From NCBI GenBank assembly GCA_964247085.1, contig CAXTSX010000018.1, positions 1 through 64,000 on the forward strand: a DNA stretch of 64,000 nt, given 5' to 3'. Source of the stretch: JAAFHZ01 sp964247085 (GTDB lineage: Bacteria > Cyanobacteriota > Cyanobacteriia > Cyanobacteriales > Chamaesiphonaceae). The notes under the pieces are model-generated. The model was not told where the DNA came from. It saw only the letters and a program-made list of their open reading frames with translations, and ran no database searches. The first letter of the stretch is position 1, and each line of letters begins with the position of its first letter. Shown piece by piece: positions 54,025 through 63,633 of this stretch. The position numbers and the translations under genes are program-made.

Positions 54025-55284
54025 TTATAAAGGCTTATCTAAAATGTTTTCCTGGCGATTTTGTTCGATCGCCTGTTGCAGGTTGTTCAAGGCGAACTGC
54101 AGATCCATATTTGGATCAACTGCTACCCAGCCATCACTAGTTGGGGCTTGAGTCTCAAAATGCAAGTGAGCGCCAGTGGAGTTACCAGTGCTACCCACCC
54201 GGCCAATGATCGTACCCTGCTGAATTTCTTGGCCTTCTTGCACCAACAGTTCAGACATGTGGCCATAAAGAGTCTGCAGTTGACCATTATGTTCAATGAC
54301 TACGGCCTTACCATAACCACCACGCCAGCCAGATGAAACTACCCGACCGTTAGCAACTGCTACAACTGGAGCACCTTCTGGAGCGCCAAAATCTGTACCA
54401 GCGTGAAAACGACGATTACCAGTGATCGGGTGAACACGCCAACCAAAACGCGAAGTCACTGGTGCTGGAGCAGCCAATGGATAGATGAAATTACTCGCTG
54501 ATCCATAGTTGGCCAACACCATCGCCGAGCTGGTCGGTGCTTGGTGAGCAGCTATTTGTACAGTAGGAATGGGGGCAATACTCGGTACAGCGGGACGGCT
54601 AACCGTCGGAATTTTGCTCAGCGGTGCTACGGACTTATTCGGAATTTCATTACTTTGAGGCGGAGCTACATAGATGGCCACTGATGCTGGCTTGAGCCGC
54701 TGTGCCAAGGATTGAGGCTTTTGGAAGCGCTGTGGGATGGCGATCGGCTTAATTTCAGAATTAGCAATATTGCTGCGAACTGCTGGCAGCGGTTGAACAG
54801 CTGGCAATATCCGAGTCGGAACTATGGAAGGACGAGCCGCCGCCACAACTTTGCTCTGAGGTCGAATGCGACTACATAGACTACTTACTAATTTATTCTT
54901 ACTACTATTGCAATCAACGGGTACTGGTGCTTGAGCTGCTAATGGCACCCCAGCCCTAGGAAGGTATTGATGAACTGGTGCCGATATGGCTTCCTGAACC
55001 CCGACGGTGAAGTTATTGGCCGTTAGCAAATCATTATGCAGATTCCGCTCAGCTGCACTCGACTGGTACTTAGCAGTACTTACTACTGGCTGCAAAGATT
55101 TGGTTGCCGAATCCGGGGTAGTTGTCGGCGGATTGAACTCTGCTGAAACAACTGGCGCCACTATCACTAAGCTGAAGCTGCCCAACCAAGCAACCATTTT
55201 CAGGAGTAGTGAATTATGAATTAGCAAGTTCAACCAATTCTGTGCAGAAGAGTCCGCGATTTCGTTTTGTGCCTTTCTGATCAT
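54025..55284 (-). CDS. M23 (LytM) peptidase with membrane anchor
   Basis: A 419-residue protein. A hydrophobic segment at about 26-48 anchors it, followed by a Pro/Ala/Ser/Val-rich linker and a C-terminal M23 domain (about 275-405). The zinc ligands are in NRRFHAGTDFG and HLHFET, with LYGHM as third motif. It probably cuts peptidoglycan peptide bridges. The adjacent gap 55285-55598 has a perfect palindrome GAACTAATTAGTTC at 55314-55327. Confidence 0.9.
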   Translation of the reverse strand: MIRKAQNEIADSSAQNWLNLLIHNSLLLKMVAWLGSFSLVIVAPVVSAEFNPPTTTPDSATKSLQPVVSTAKYQSSAAERNLHNDLLTANNFTVGVQEAISAPVHQYLPRAGVPLAAQAPVPVDCNSSKNKLVSSLCSRIRPQSKVVAAARPSIVPTRILPAVQPLPAVRSNIANSEIKPIAIPQRFQKPQSLAQRLKPASVAIYVAPPQSNEIPNKSVAPLSKIPTVSRPAVPSIAPIPTVQIAAHQAPTSSAMVLANYGSASNFIYPLAAPAPVTSRFGWRVHPITGNRRFHAGTDFGAPEGAPVVAVANGRVVSSGWRGGYGKAVVIEHNGQLQTLYGHMSELLVQEGQEIQQGTIIGRVGSTGNSTGAHLHFETQAPTSDGWVAVDPNMDLQFALNNLQQAIEQNRQENILDKPL

Positions 55285-55598
55285 AATTTTATTTGCTAAA
55301 ACAGTCCGAGAATGAACTAATTAGTTCGTTACAGGCATCACAAGCCGTAAATTTGTGGATGCTCCGTAAAGTATTGGCTGTGGGTTTTTCTATATTATTA
55401 GTTAAGATACCCATAATCGTAGTGTTGAGAAACACTTCTATCTTAAAAATATCTTAGCCTTCAGCAATATAGCGCAGTTCAATTATTTTGTCTTCAGACT
55501 TATGGCTGGAATACTGGTAAATGGTTATCTAGAAAATCATCATAACTTGTTCAAACGCCACGTTTTGTCATTCATCTCTCAACTTAGAAAAGACTACT

Positions 55599-56348
55599 CT
55601 ACAGATTGGTGGAGAATTTGTGAATATGGTGGCGAAAATTGACGATCGACCCCACCACGATCACCGCCGGGGCTGTAAATTGGGTTGATTGAACCTGTTG
55701 TTCGATCGAGCTAATGGTACCAATTAACTCGGACTGTTGGGTGGTAGTCCCCCACCGAATCAGAGCGATCGGCTGTTCAGCCGGCAGCCCAGACTCCCGT
55801 AATTTAGTGACTATATAGGATAAATTGTGTACTCCCATATAGATAACAATCGTCTCGGCCGCCTGAGCGATCGCTGTCCAATTGACAGCTGGCCGATATT
55901 TGCCCGCAGACTCATGGCCAGTCACAAAGATGACCGAGGAACTGTAGTCGCGGTGGGTGAGCGGAATATTGGCATAGGCTGGAGCCGCAATGCCAGCAGT
56001 TACTCCCGGTACCACCTCCACAGCTATCCCCGCAGCCATTAAATCAGCCATTTCTTCTCCACCCCGACCAAAGATAAAAGGATCGCCACCTTTGAGTCTC
56101 ACAATTATTTCGGCCTGCTGGGCTTTTTGAATGAGCAGCTGAGTGGTGTCGGATTGCAGGAGAGAATGCCGACCCATCCGCTTACCAGCGTCAATTTTTT
56201 CGGCGGTGGGCGCAATTAAGGCCAATATTTCGGGGCTAACCAGAGCGTCATAAATTACAACATGCGCCTGACTCAATAGCTGGTGGGCTTTCATGGTCAA
56301 GAGACCCGGATCCCCAGGTCCAGCACCTACTAAATAAACTTTACCCAT
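55599..56348 (-). CDS. cobA: Uroporphyrinogen-III C-methyltransferase
   Basis: SUMT makes precorrin-2 from uroporphyrinogen III, entering sirohaem and cobalamin synthesis. SAM-binding and signature motifs: VYLVGAGPGDPGLLTMKAHQ, VRLKGGDPFIFGRGGEE and VVPGVTAGIAAPAYANIPLT. Length 249 is standard without a CysG fusion. It follows the chelatase gene on the same strand with a 56-base gap. Confidence 0.95.
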   Translation of the reverse strand: MGKVYLVGAGPGDPGLLTMKAHQLLSQAHVVIYDALVSPEILALIAPTAEKIDAGKRMGRHSLLQSDTTQLLIQKAQQAEIIVRLKGGDPFIFGRGGEEMADLMAAGIAVEVVPGVTAGIAAPAYANIPLTHRDYSSSVIFVTGHESAGKYRPAVNWTAIAQAAETIVIYMGVHNLSYIVTKLRESGLPAEQPIALIRWGTTTQQSELIGTISSIEQQVQSTQFTAPAVIVVGSIVNFRHHIHKFSTNL

Positions 56349-56404
56349 CGATCGATTGCAGAATATATGGTTGCGCTAAATTTTTAATGAATCGGTATTT
56401 TGGA

Positions 56405-57148
56405 TTAATTGGTAGTCAGGAGCATCTGCACCAACAAATCAATAAGTTGAGGATTTTGACACAACAGGGATGTTTCCAGTTCTCCCTGGGGGAATCGGAA
56501 TTGGAGCTCAGGGAAGAGAGATTGTAACTCATTAAGGGCTACAGTAATCGCGGCACTGATCCGACCAGGAAATAAAAAATAGGGCAAAATCCCAATTTCA
56601 GTGGTTTTTAGGGCAGCTAATGTGCTCACTTGCTCTGGTAAATGAGGGCTTGCCGACCAATAAGCTGGAGTTACATGCAAGTCACGCACCAAACTAGCCA
56701 AGAAATCCTGTGCAGCTGCTTGTTGACTACCATGAGCCAGCAAAATCTGATGAACCGGCAGTTGCTGGCTTTGATCATGCAATATTTTTAGCAGATCAGC
56801 GCTCGCTCCCAAATAAGGTAACAACTCCAATTCACAGTGATCGGACAGTTGAGTTTGTGCCTGATGAATCGCCTGCGGTAAATCCTCTAAAACATGAACG
56901 CCAGGAGCTAAAAACAGCGGCAAGACTCTCACCCGTCGACAATCTTGCTGGATAGCTTGATGTGCAAATACCATGAGTTGCTCAACGATCGGCAGTTCTG
57001 ACAACTCCAAACAAGCCATCCCCAAAAGTATCTCTGGGTACAGTCGTTTTAGTTGGGCGCTGCAATCATTGGTTAATCGGGTAAAAGAAGCCATGGTGCG
57101 AGGATCGCGACTACCATGGGCTAATAACAAATAAGCAGTAGAGCTCAA
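56405..57148 (-). CDS. sirB: Sirohydrochlorin chelatase, CbiX/SirB type
   Basis: It inserts Fe2+ (or Co2+) into sirohydrochlorin. LLLAHGSRDPRTMASF carries the metal-binding His, VRVLPLFLAPGVHVLEDLP the second; it is a two-domain long form of about 250 residues, with a second LLAHGSQQAA. The true start is unsure: family sequence begins near TTG 57148; the frame stays open to 57253 without resembling the family. With cobA it makes sirohaem for sulfite and nitrite reductase, matching cysH in this window. Confidence 0.85.
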   Translation of the reverse strand: MSSTAYLLLAHGSRDPRTMASFTRLTNDCSAQLKRLYPEILLGMACLELSELPIVEQLMVFAHQAIQQDCRRVRVLPLFLAPGVHVLEDLPQAIHQAQTQLSDHCELELLPYLGASADLLKILHDQSQQLPVHQILLAHGSQQAAAQDFLASLVRDLHVTPAYWSASPHLPEQVSTLAALKTTEIGILPYFLFPGRISAAITVALNELQSLFPELQFRFPQGELETSLLCQNPQLIDLLVQMLLTTN

Positions 57149-57282
57149 GATTACTAAAGATTTATGGGTGTAAGATAAAATATACCGCCAATGATAAAAT
57201 CTTGATGAAGATTTAATCTCGGAAATATTTATAAAAGCTAGAGCGTTCACCAAAACAGGACTTATACTTCAGCAGCACAAAT

Positions 57283-60200
57283 ATGTTGGACAAAATATGG
57301 CATCGGGGCACATCCAAACCATCCCAGCCGATCGTTTCCTCTGAAATACCTGTGGAGGGTGATATTACTGTCATCAAACAACATCATGACAGTTTTGCTA
57401 AGCCTGTAGAAGTTGATGATCCAGCAGCTTGGCATCAGCAGGGTGATTTTTATCGAGAAGCTGGGCAACTAGAGTATGCTTTGTCCTGTTATCAAGAAAC
57501 CATCACCATTCAACCCCACCAGCACACCGCTTGGCAAAGTATTGCTTGGTGTTTGGTTAGTTTACAACGTTTGCCAGAAGCTCGAGTTGCTTACGAAAAA
57601 GTAGTCACACTCTTACCAAATGACTATGCTGCTTGGAGAGATTTGGGATGGATTGAAAGCCAACTAGGAAACTATCAAAATTCTTTAGCTAGTTTTAACC
57701 GTAGCCTAGAGCTTCACCCTGAAGATCACTTTTCACAGGAGCAACGTGCCCAAGTTCTCACCTCTTTGCACCTTTATCCAGATGCTTTGGTGGCTTTTGA
57801 CCAGGTCTTAGAAACTAAGACTGATGACTACCGGGTTTGGAGTAATTGCGGCTGGGCTTTATTCAATTTAGGCCGGTTGACTGAAGCTCGTCATTGCTAT
57901 GAGCATAGTTTAAGCATCAACGCTGAAGACTCCTATGCTTGGAATAATTTTGGTCAGGTACTCTGTCAACTCGGGGAGTTAGGAAAGGCAGCAGACTGTT
58001 ATCGACAAGCGATCAACTTTGATGCCAAGTTTGCGCAAGCTTGGAATAATTTAGGCGTGGTCTTGTTTGAGCAACAAAAATTTGAAGAAGCCGTGGCTGC
58101 CTATAGTAAAGCCGTTAAGATTCAGCCGGATTTTCATCAAGCTTGGACAAATTTTGGCAAAGTTAATTTTTACTTGGGCGAGTTATCTCAATCGTTACAT
58201 TGCTACGATCAGGCTGTTGCCCATCAACCAGATTTTTACCAGGCTTGGCATTATAGTGGTAATGTATTAGTACATTTGAATAAGCCATTGCAAGCCTTAG
58301 AACGCTACAAAAAGGTTACTAGTTTAGCTCCCCATTTTTTAGAGGGATGGACAGCGAAAGGGAATTTGTTGAGGCAACTCGATCGAGAGCAGGAAGCCCT
58401 AGAGTGTTTCCAACGGGTAGCCAAAGTCCAAAACCATGATCTGGAAAATTATCTTAGCCAGGGCAACGTTTTATTTCAATCCGGGCAATATGCAGATGCG
58501 GTGGCTGCTTATGACCAATTTTTGGCTATTGATGAACATCAGGCTGTAGTTTGGAACGATCGAGGCAAGGCACTATCGAAATTAAAGAAATATGATGAAG
58601 CCATTCATAGCTACCAAAAAGCGATCCAGGTGCAACCGAATCTTCATGTCGCTTGGAATAACTTAGGCGTAGCTTATTTTCAGGTAGGTAACTATGAAGA
58701 AGCCATCATTCGTTATGACCATACTCTCCAGTTGCAACCACAATTCTATCGTGCTTGGTACAATCGGGGCATGGCTCTGTTTGAGCTGAATCGCTTGGAA
58801 CAAGCTCGTTCTAGTTATGAAAAATGTTTAAATATCAAGCCCGATTATCCACCGGGCTGGAACAACCTGGGTTTTATCTTGGTACATTTGGGGCAATACT
58901 CCGAAGCAATCAGTTGCTATGACAAGGCACTGCAACAACAGCCCGATTATTATCAGGCTTGGTATAGTCGCGGCAAAGCTTTGATCAAAATTGGCCAAAC
59001 AACTGCAGCTTTGGCTAGTTTTGAAAACGCTTTGCAGTATGAAACCAACAATGCTGAGCTCTGGCAATCCCATGCCAAGCTGTTGTTGAATCTGGAATCT
59101 TGGGACAGAGCATTAGATAGTTTTAATCGAGCTATGGCTCTGAATGATCGCCATGCCGAGCTTTGGTATGGCCGCAGTCTAGCACTGTCTAAACTGGGTC
59201 AGCATTCCGAGGCTTTAGCTGGTTACCAACAAGCTATTAAGATGCTGCCAGACCAAGCAGAATTTTGGTATGAGCAGGGATATGAGTTGGCCAAACTAGG
59301 TGATTATCAGGAATCGTTAGCTAGTTACGAAAAATCGTTGCAGCTCGATCCGCAGCTGTATCAGGCTCGGTATGAATGTGGCAATGCTCTGTGTGAGTTG
59401 GGTCGTTATGAACAGGCTATTGTTAACTATGATCAGGTGTTAGCTCAGGACAGTCAATTTGTGCCAGCTTATCAAGGGAGAGCGCAAGCTCTATGCCAAC
59501 AGGGAAGTCATGCTGAAGCACTTATTGATTATGGCCAAGCTTTAGCTTTAGCCCCAGAAAGTTATTCTGTCTGGTGTGGGCGAGGTCAGGCTTTATGGCA
59601 AATGAATAGCTATGAAGATGCTTTGCACAGCTATCAAAAAGCAATCGAGATAGACCCAGACATTCAACTAGCTTGGTGTGAGCAAGCTAACGCTCTGCTG
59701 CAATTACAGCGTTTTGATCTAGCCCTCACTAGCTATAATCAAGCTCTAACGATCGTCCCCACCGATTTTAAGTGCTGGAACGATCGCGGATCTACTTTGT
59801 TGAACATGGGCAAAAGTGCTGAGGCGATCGATAGCTATCAGCGGGCAACCACCTTAAAACCCAATTATCATCCGGCCTGGCGGAATTTGGCTGGTGCCTT
59901 GGCGCAGATCGATCGAACTGAAGAATCTTTAGATTGTTATCGGCAAGCCCTGGCCTATGAACCGCAGGATCAAACTAGTTGGTATGGCTTGGGTATGGCA
60001 CTTAGCCAGAGCAGTCGGTGGGCAGATGCTGTTACCGCCTTTCAGCGAGCCACTGAAATCCAACCAGATTTTGGTAGTGCCTGGTACCAGCAAGGAAAGT
60101 CTCTATCCCAGCAAGGTCAATGGTTAAATGCCAGCAAATGCTATGAAAAAGCTGCTCAATTGCAAACAGGAAACTACGATCTGTTCTGGAGCTATGGGGA

Positions 60201-62133
60201 ATCCTGTCGCCAGATGAATCGCTGGTCAGAGGCTTTGTCTTGTTACCAAAGCGCTACTAATGTTGCTCAGCAACCAGCACGGTTTTTTGCGGCTTGGTGC
60301 AGTCAAGCAGAGATGTTTAGCCAATTAAAGCAGTGGCCAGAGGCCGTCAACGCTTATATTCAGGCTCTATACTATGATGGGAATCAAGCCCCAGTTTGGC
60401 ACCAATACAGTGTGGCTTTGGGGCAAAATGAACGCTGGACGGATGCCCTGGTTGCTGTGCAACAGGCGATCGCTCTAGTCGAGAATGACGGGACTTACAT
60501 TCAACAACTGGGCATCATTCAATATCATCTAGGTCAATTTCCAGCTGCCGTAGCTAGTCTTTCCCAGGCAGTCACGTTACAACAAAATAGTCCGAATTCC
60601 ATTTCCTGGCAATATTTGGGCTGTAGTTGCTTTGAATTAGGCCGTTTAGTGGAAGCCACCGCTGCTTACCGTAAATCGATCGATATTGATCCCCTCAACG
60701 CCGCAGCCTGGTTTCACCGGGGTGACCTCTTGGCCGTACTAGATCGATCGGAAGATGCCCTGGCCAGCTATCAACGGGCACTGTCCTGCCAGCCCAATTT
60801 TTACTTGGCTTGGCATCAACAGGGGAATATTTTCTTTCAGCAAGAGCGCTTTAGTGAAGCACTCGATTGTTTCAAAGAATGTTTAAGCATCAATTCCCAC
60901 CATCATCCGGCTTGGTATCAGCAAGGTAATATTCTATTTAGACAGAACGATTTAGAGCTATCTTTAGATAGCTATCAACGGGTTTTAGCCTTGGCTCCTC
61001 AAGATTATTGTGCCTGGAACAATCATGGTAATGTTTTAGGCTGCTTGCGTCGTTATCATGAAGCAATTGATAGCTACGATCGAGCCTTAGCTATCCATCC
61101 AGAGTTTCATCAAGGCTGGAATAATCGAGGTAAAGCACTTTTCCATCTGCAGCGCTATGCCGAAGCTGCGGCAGCTCATGCCCGCTGTGTGGCCATTAAG
61201 CCCCGGGAAGCAACCGCTTGGAATAATCGGGGTTTGGCGCTGCAACAGCTCAATCAATGGCAAGAAGCGATGGAATGTTATGTCCAAAGCACTGAAATTA
61301 ATCCCCATGACCACTTAGTATGGGTGAATCGTGGTATTGCTTTGACCCAACTAGATCAACACCATGATGCTTTGGTGTGTTTTGATAACTGTTTAGCTTT
61401 GAAGCCAGCAGAAAGTCAGGCTTACTATTTGCGGGGAATGTCTCTTCAGCAGATCACCCGTTGGCAAGAAGCTCTGGCTGCTTATGATCAGGCTTTGAGT
61501 TACAATCCTGACCACTATCAATCTTGGATTCAGAAAGGTCTGGTGCAGTTACAACAGGGAGAGAGCACTGCGGCATTGCACAGTTATCGCCGGGCTACTA
61601 AAATAGCTCCTCGCAGTGCAGTGGCTTGGGTGAGTTTGGGTTCTTTGTTCGATCAGTTAAGTCGTTATCCACAAGCACTAGCCTGCTTTCAACGTAGTTT
61701 GAGTTTGGAAAGTGGCGATAGCCAAGTTTGGTATCAACAATCGGGAGTACTAGAAAAATTGCACCGGAATGCTGAAGCGATCGACAGTATCAAAAAAGCC
61801 TTAGAAATTCAACCCAGCTCGTTTCCGGCCTGGCTGCGGCATGGCAATTTATTATTTCAGGCTCAGGATTTTGAGGCCGCGATCCATAGCTATGAAGAAG
61901 CCCTCAAAATCAAGGCTGATTTAGCCCCAGCTTGGAATAATCGGGGTAATTGCCTATTGGAATTGAACGAACTAGACGATGCTCTGTTTTGTTATGAGCA
62001 GGCGATCGAACTAGATCCCGAAGAGAAAGAAACCTGGTTCAATCGAGGGCGCGTTTTGAGTCAGCTGGGTCGGATTCCTGAGGCTCTGGCTTGTTATGAA
62101 CAAGCTCGCCATGGCACAGAAAAAGCTTGGTAG
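57283..62133 (+). CDS. Giant TPR protein with 46 repeats
   Basis: A 1616-residue protein built of 34-residue TPR units. I counted 46 units from about residue 49 to the end, most of them with an invariant Trp at the fourth position (AWNNLGV, AWYNRGM, GWNNRGK, AWNNRGN). The first 45 residues are a non-repeat lead. No signal peptide or catalytic domain is visible. Such long solenoids scaffold multi-protein assemblies; the partner is unknown. The gap to the next gene is 48 bases, so they may share a transcript. Confidence 0.93.
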   Translation: MLDKIWHRGTSKPSQPIVSSEIPVEGDITVIKQHHDSFAKPVEVDDPAAWHQQGDFYREAGQLEYALSCYQETITIQPHQHTAWQSIAWCLVSLQRLPEARVAYEKVVTLLPNDYAAWRDLGWIESQLGNYQNSLASFNRSLELHPEDHFSQEQRAQVLTSLHLYPDALVAFDQVLETKTDDYRVWSNCGWALFNLGRLTEARHCYEHSLSINAEDSYAWNNFGQVLCQLGELGKAADCYRQAINFDAKFAQAWNNLGVVLFEQQKFEEAVAAYSKAVKIQPDFHQAWTNFGKVNFYLGELSQSLHCYDQAVAHQPDFYQAWHYSGNVLVHLNKPLQALERYKKVTSLAPHFLEGWTAKGNLLRQLDREQEALECFQRVAKVQNHDLENYLSQGNVLFQSGQYADAVAAYDQFLAIDEHQAVVWNDRGKALSKLKKYDEAIHSYQKAIQVQPNLHVAWNNLGVAYFQVGNYEEAIIRYDHTLQLQPQFYRAWYNRGMALFELNRLEQARSSYEKCLNIKPDYPPGWNNLGFILVHLGQYSEAISCYDKALQQQPDYYQAWYSRGKALIKIGQTTAALASFENALQYETNNAELWQSHAKLLLNLESWDRALDSFNRAMALNDRHAELWYGRSLALSKLGQHSEALAGYQQAIKMLPDQAEFWYEQGYELAKLGDYQESLASYEKSLQLDPQLYQARYECGNALCELGRYEQAIVNYDQVLAQDSQFVPAYQGRAQALCQQGSHAEALIDYGQALALAPESYSVWCGRGQALWQMNSYEDALHSYQKAIEIDPDIQLAWCEQANALLQLQRFDLALTSYNQALTIVPTDFKCWNDRGSTLLNMGKSAEAIDSYQRATTLKPNYHPAWRNLAGALAQIDRTEESLDCYRQALAYEPQDQTSWYGLGMALSQSSRWADAVTAFQRATEIQPDFGSAWYQQGKSLSQQGQWLNASKCYEKAAQLQTGNYDLFWSYGESCRQMNRWSEALSCYQSATNVAQQPARFFAAWCSQAEMFSQLKQWPEAVNAYIQALYYDGNQAPVWHQYSVALGQNERWTDALVAVQQAIALVENDGTYIQQLGIIQYHLGQFPAAVASLSQAVTLQQNSPNSISWQYLGCSCFELGRLVEATAAYRKSIDIDPLNAAAWFHRGDLLAVLDRSEDALASYQRALSCQPNFYLAWHQQGNIFFQQERFSEALDCFKECLSINSHHHPAWYQQGNILFRQNDLELSLDSYQRVLALAPQDYCAWNNHGNVLGCLRRYHEAIDSYDRALAIHPEFHQGWNNRGKALFHLQRYAEAAAAHARCVAIKPREATAWNNRGLALQQLNQWQEAMECYVQSTEINPHDHLVWVNRGIALTQLDQHHDALVCFDNCLALKPAESQAYYLRGMSLQQITRWQEALAAYDQALSYNPDHYQSWIQKGLVQLQQGESTAALHSYRRATKIAPRSAVAWVSLGSLFDQLSRYPQALACFQRSLSLESGDSQVWYQQSGVLEKLHRNAEAIDSIKKALEIQPSSFPAWLRHGNLLFQAQDFEAAIHSYEEALKIKADLAPAWNNRGNCLLELNELDDALFCYEQAIELDPEEKETWFNRGRVLSQLGRIPEALACYEQARHGTEKAW

Positions 62134-62181
62134 ATTCTTTGATGCTAGACTGGGGAATCAGTTCTTTGTCAGACGATCTGC

Positions 62182-63318
62182 ATGGTACGCCGTCTCCCAG
62201 CTCCCTCCAAACATCGTTCCCTCTGGCCTCGGTTGCTCCGCCGTCGCCAGCGCCATCATGCCCGGAAAATTAAAGTCCAACGTGAACAGCAGCACCAGCA
62301 GCCATGGCCGGAAGAGCCTGTTCTGTCCACCCCTTTTTATCTGCATGGGGTACGATTGTTGATTGGACTATTGGGAGCTAGCGTCATTGGTGGGACGGTA
62401 TTATCGCTGTTGCCAGCATCACCACTCCTCGTTCAGAAGTCTCCAGCTCCCATCAGCCAGAGCTTAGCAAAACCTGCGGTTTTTCAGAAGAACAATGCCG
62501 AGTTGCAGAAAAAACTGCAGCAGTTGGCTGCTGAATATCCCCAGCTGAAGTTGCATTTATCAGTGCGAAATTTGAAGAATAAAGAAGCAGTAGACTTGCA
62601 GGGAACTAGTGTCATCCCTGCAGCAGCTACTATTAAGATCCCTATTCTAATTGCTATTTTTCAACAAGGCGATCGCCAACAGTTGCGACTAGATGAGCAG
62701 CTGGTTCTAGAAAAATCAATGATCGCGGCTGGCAATGGTGATATGGCTAACCAACCAGTGGGTAGTAAGTTTACGGTGTTGGACAGTGCTACTAAAATGA
62801 TTGTGAATAACGATAATACTGCCACCAATTTATTAATTAAACGCCTTGGTGGTCAAAATAAATTAAATACCCAGTTTCGTAGTTGGGGGCTAGCCCATAC
62901 CACTATTAAAAACCCCTTGCCCGACTTTGCCGGAACGAATGTCTCTAGTCCCCTGGAACTGGCTGAGCTTTTACAGCGTATCGATCAGGGATCTTTACTC
63001 GCTGCCACCTCCCGGCGACAGGTGCTAGAAATATTGGGCAAGACCAAAACCAATCGTAATACCATGTTGCCCTGGGGTTTAGAGCCTAAAACTAAAATAG
63101 CCCATAAAACTGGGGATATTGCTGACTTGGTGGCGGATGTGGGTTTGATTGAATTGCCTGATTCCCAAAAGTATGTGGTGGCTGCGCTGGTGATTAGACC
63201 TAGTGGTGATGAGCAAGCGATCGAACTCATCCAAAAAGCTTCTAAGATTATCTATCAAGAGTATGCTAAACCGGTGGCAGTTACAGCTGCACCGCCGCCG
63301 GCTGCTCCTGTACCCTAG
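62182..63318 (+). CDS. Class A beta-lactamase-fold protein lacking catalytic serine
   Basis: A 378-residue protein. A basic lead (RRLPAPSKHRSLWPRLLRRR) and one membrane helix (about 56-80) anchor a periplasmic class A beta-lactamase/DD-peptidase domain. The SxxK position reads AATIK, with Ala149 where Ser should be (GCT codon), and Lys152 kept. The SDN motif reads NDN at 210-212. The KTG motif, HKTG at 308-311, is intact, as is LPDFAGTNVSSPLEL. So the active-site nucleophile and SDN serine are both missing: a non-hydrolysing binding protein is likely. A Pro/Ala-rich C-terminus (AAPPPAAPVP) follows. Confidence 0.82.
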   Translation: MVRRLPAPSKHRSLWPRLLRRRQRHHARKIKVQREQQHQQPWPEEPVLSTPFYLHGVRLLIGLLGASVIGGTVLSLLPASPLLVQKSPAPISQSLAKPAVFQKNNAELQKKLQQLAAEYPQLKLHLSVRNLKNKEAVDLQGTSVIPAAATIKIPILIAIFQQGDRQQLRLDEQLVLEKSMIAAGNGDMANQPVGSKFTVLDSATKMIVNNDNTATNLLIKRLGGQNKLNTQFRSWGLAHTTIKNPLPDFAGTNVSSPLELAELLQRIDQGSLLAATSRRQVLEILGKTKTNRNTMLPWGLEPKTKIAHKTGDIADLVADVGLIELPDSQKYVVAALVIRPSGDEQAIELIQKASKIIYQEYAKPVAVTAAPPPAAPVP

Positions 63319-63356
63319 CAGAGCTGGATTAGGTTAATAAAATTATCACCGAGAAT

Positions 63357-63587
63357 ATGTCTAAAGAATTTGTGATCGGATCTAATGTGAAAATTACGAT
63401 ACTGCCGCCTTATGTTAAAACTGCTGATCCGATGCCGATGCTGCGACCAGCTCAGTTAGTGAAGTTGGGGGAAGTGGGGACGGTGATCGATCACTGTCCT
63501 GGCGATCATTGGGCAGTGCAGTTCGATCGGGGTAATTTTTTAATTGGCAGTCAATACTTGGAAGCTGATCCCACCCACCATCTATAA
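63357..63587 (+). CDS. sipA: SipA regulatory protein (DUF3148)
   Basis: A 76-residue SH3-like protein that binds the sensor kinase NblS and raises its activity in the high-light and nutrient response (from Synechococcus work). The motifs VKITILPPYVKTADPMPMLR, GTVIDHCPGDHWAVQF and GSQYLEAD are diagnostic. It lies immediately upstream of purH. Confidence 0.9.
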   Translation: MSKEFVIGSNVKITILPPYVKTADPMPMLRPAQLVKLGEVGTVIDHCPGDHWAVQFDRGNFLIGSQYLEADPTHHL

Positions 63588-63633
63588 TGTTAAATTCTCG
63601 CTTGCAGATTTATAAAGAAGAGTTGTAGGATTT

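Noticed and set aside
57283..62133. Repetitive DNA as possible array or duplication artefact
   Set aside because: It is one open frame of diverged TPR units with no identical long blocks noticed by eye.
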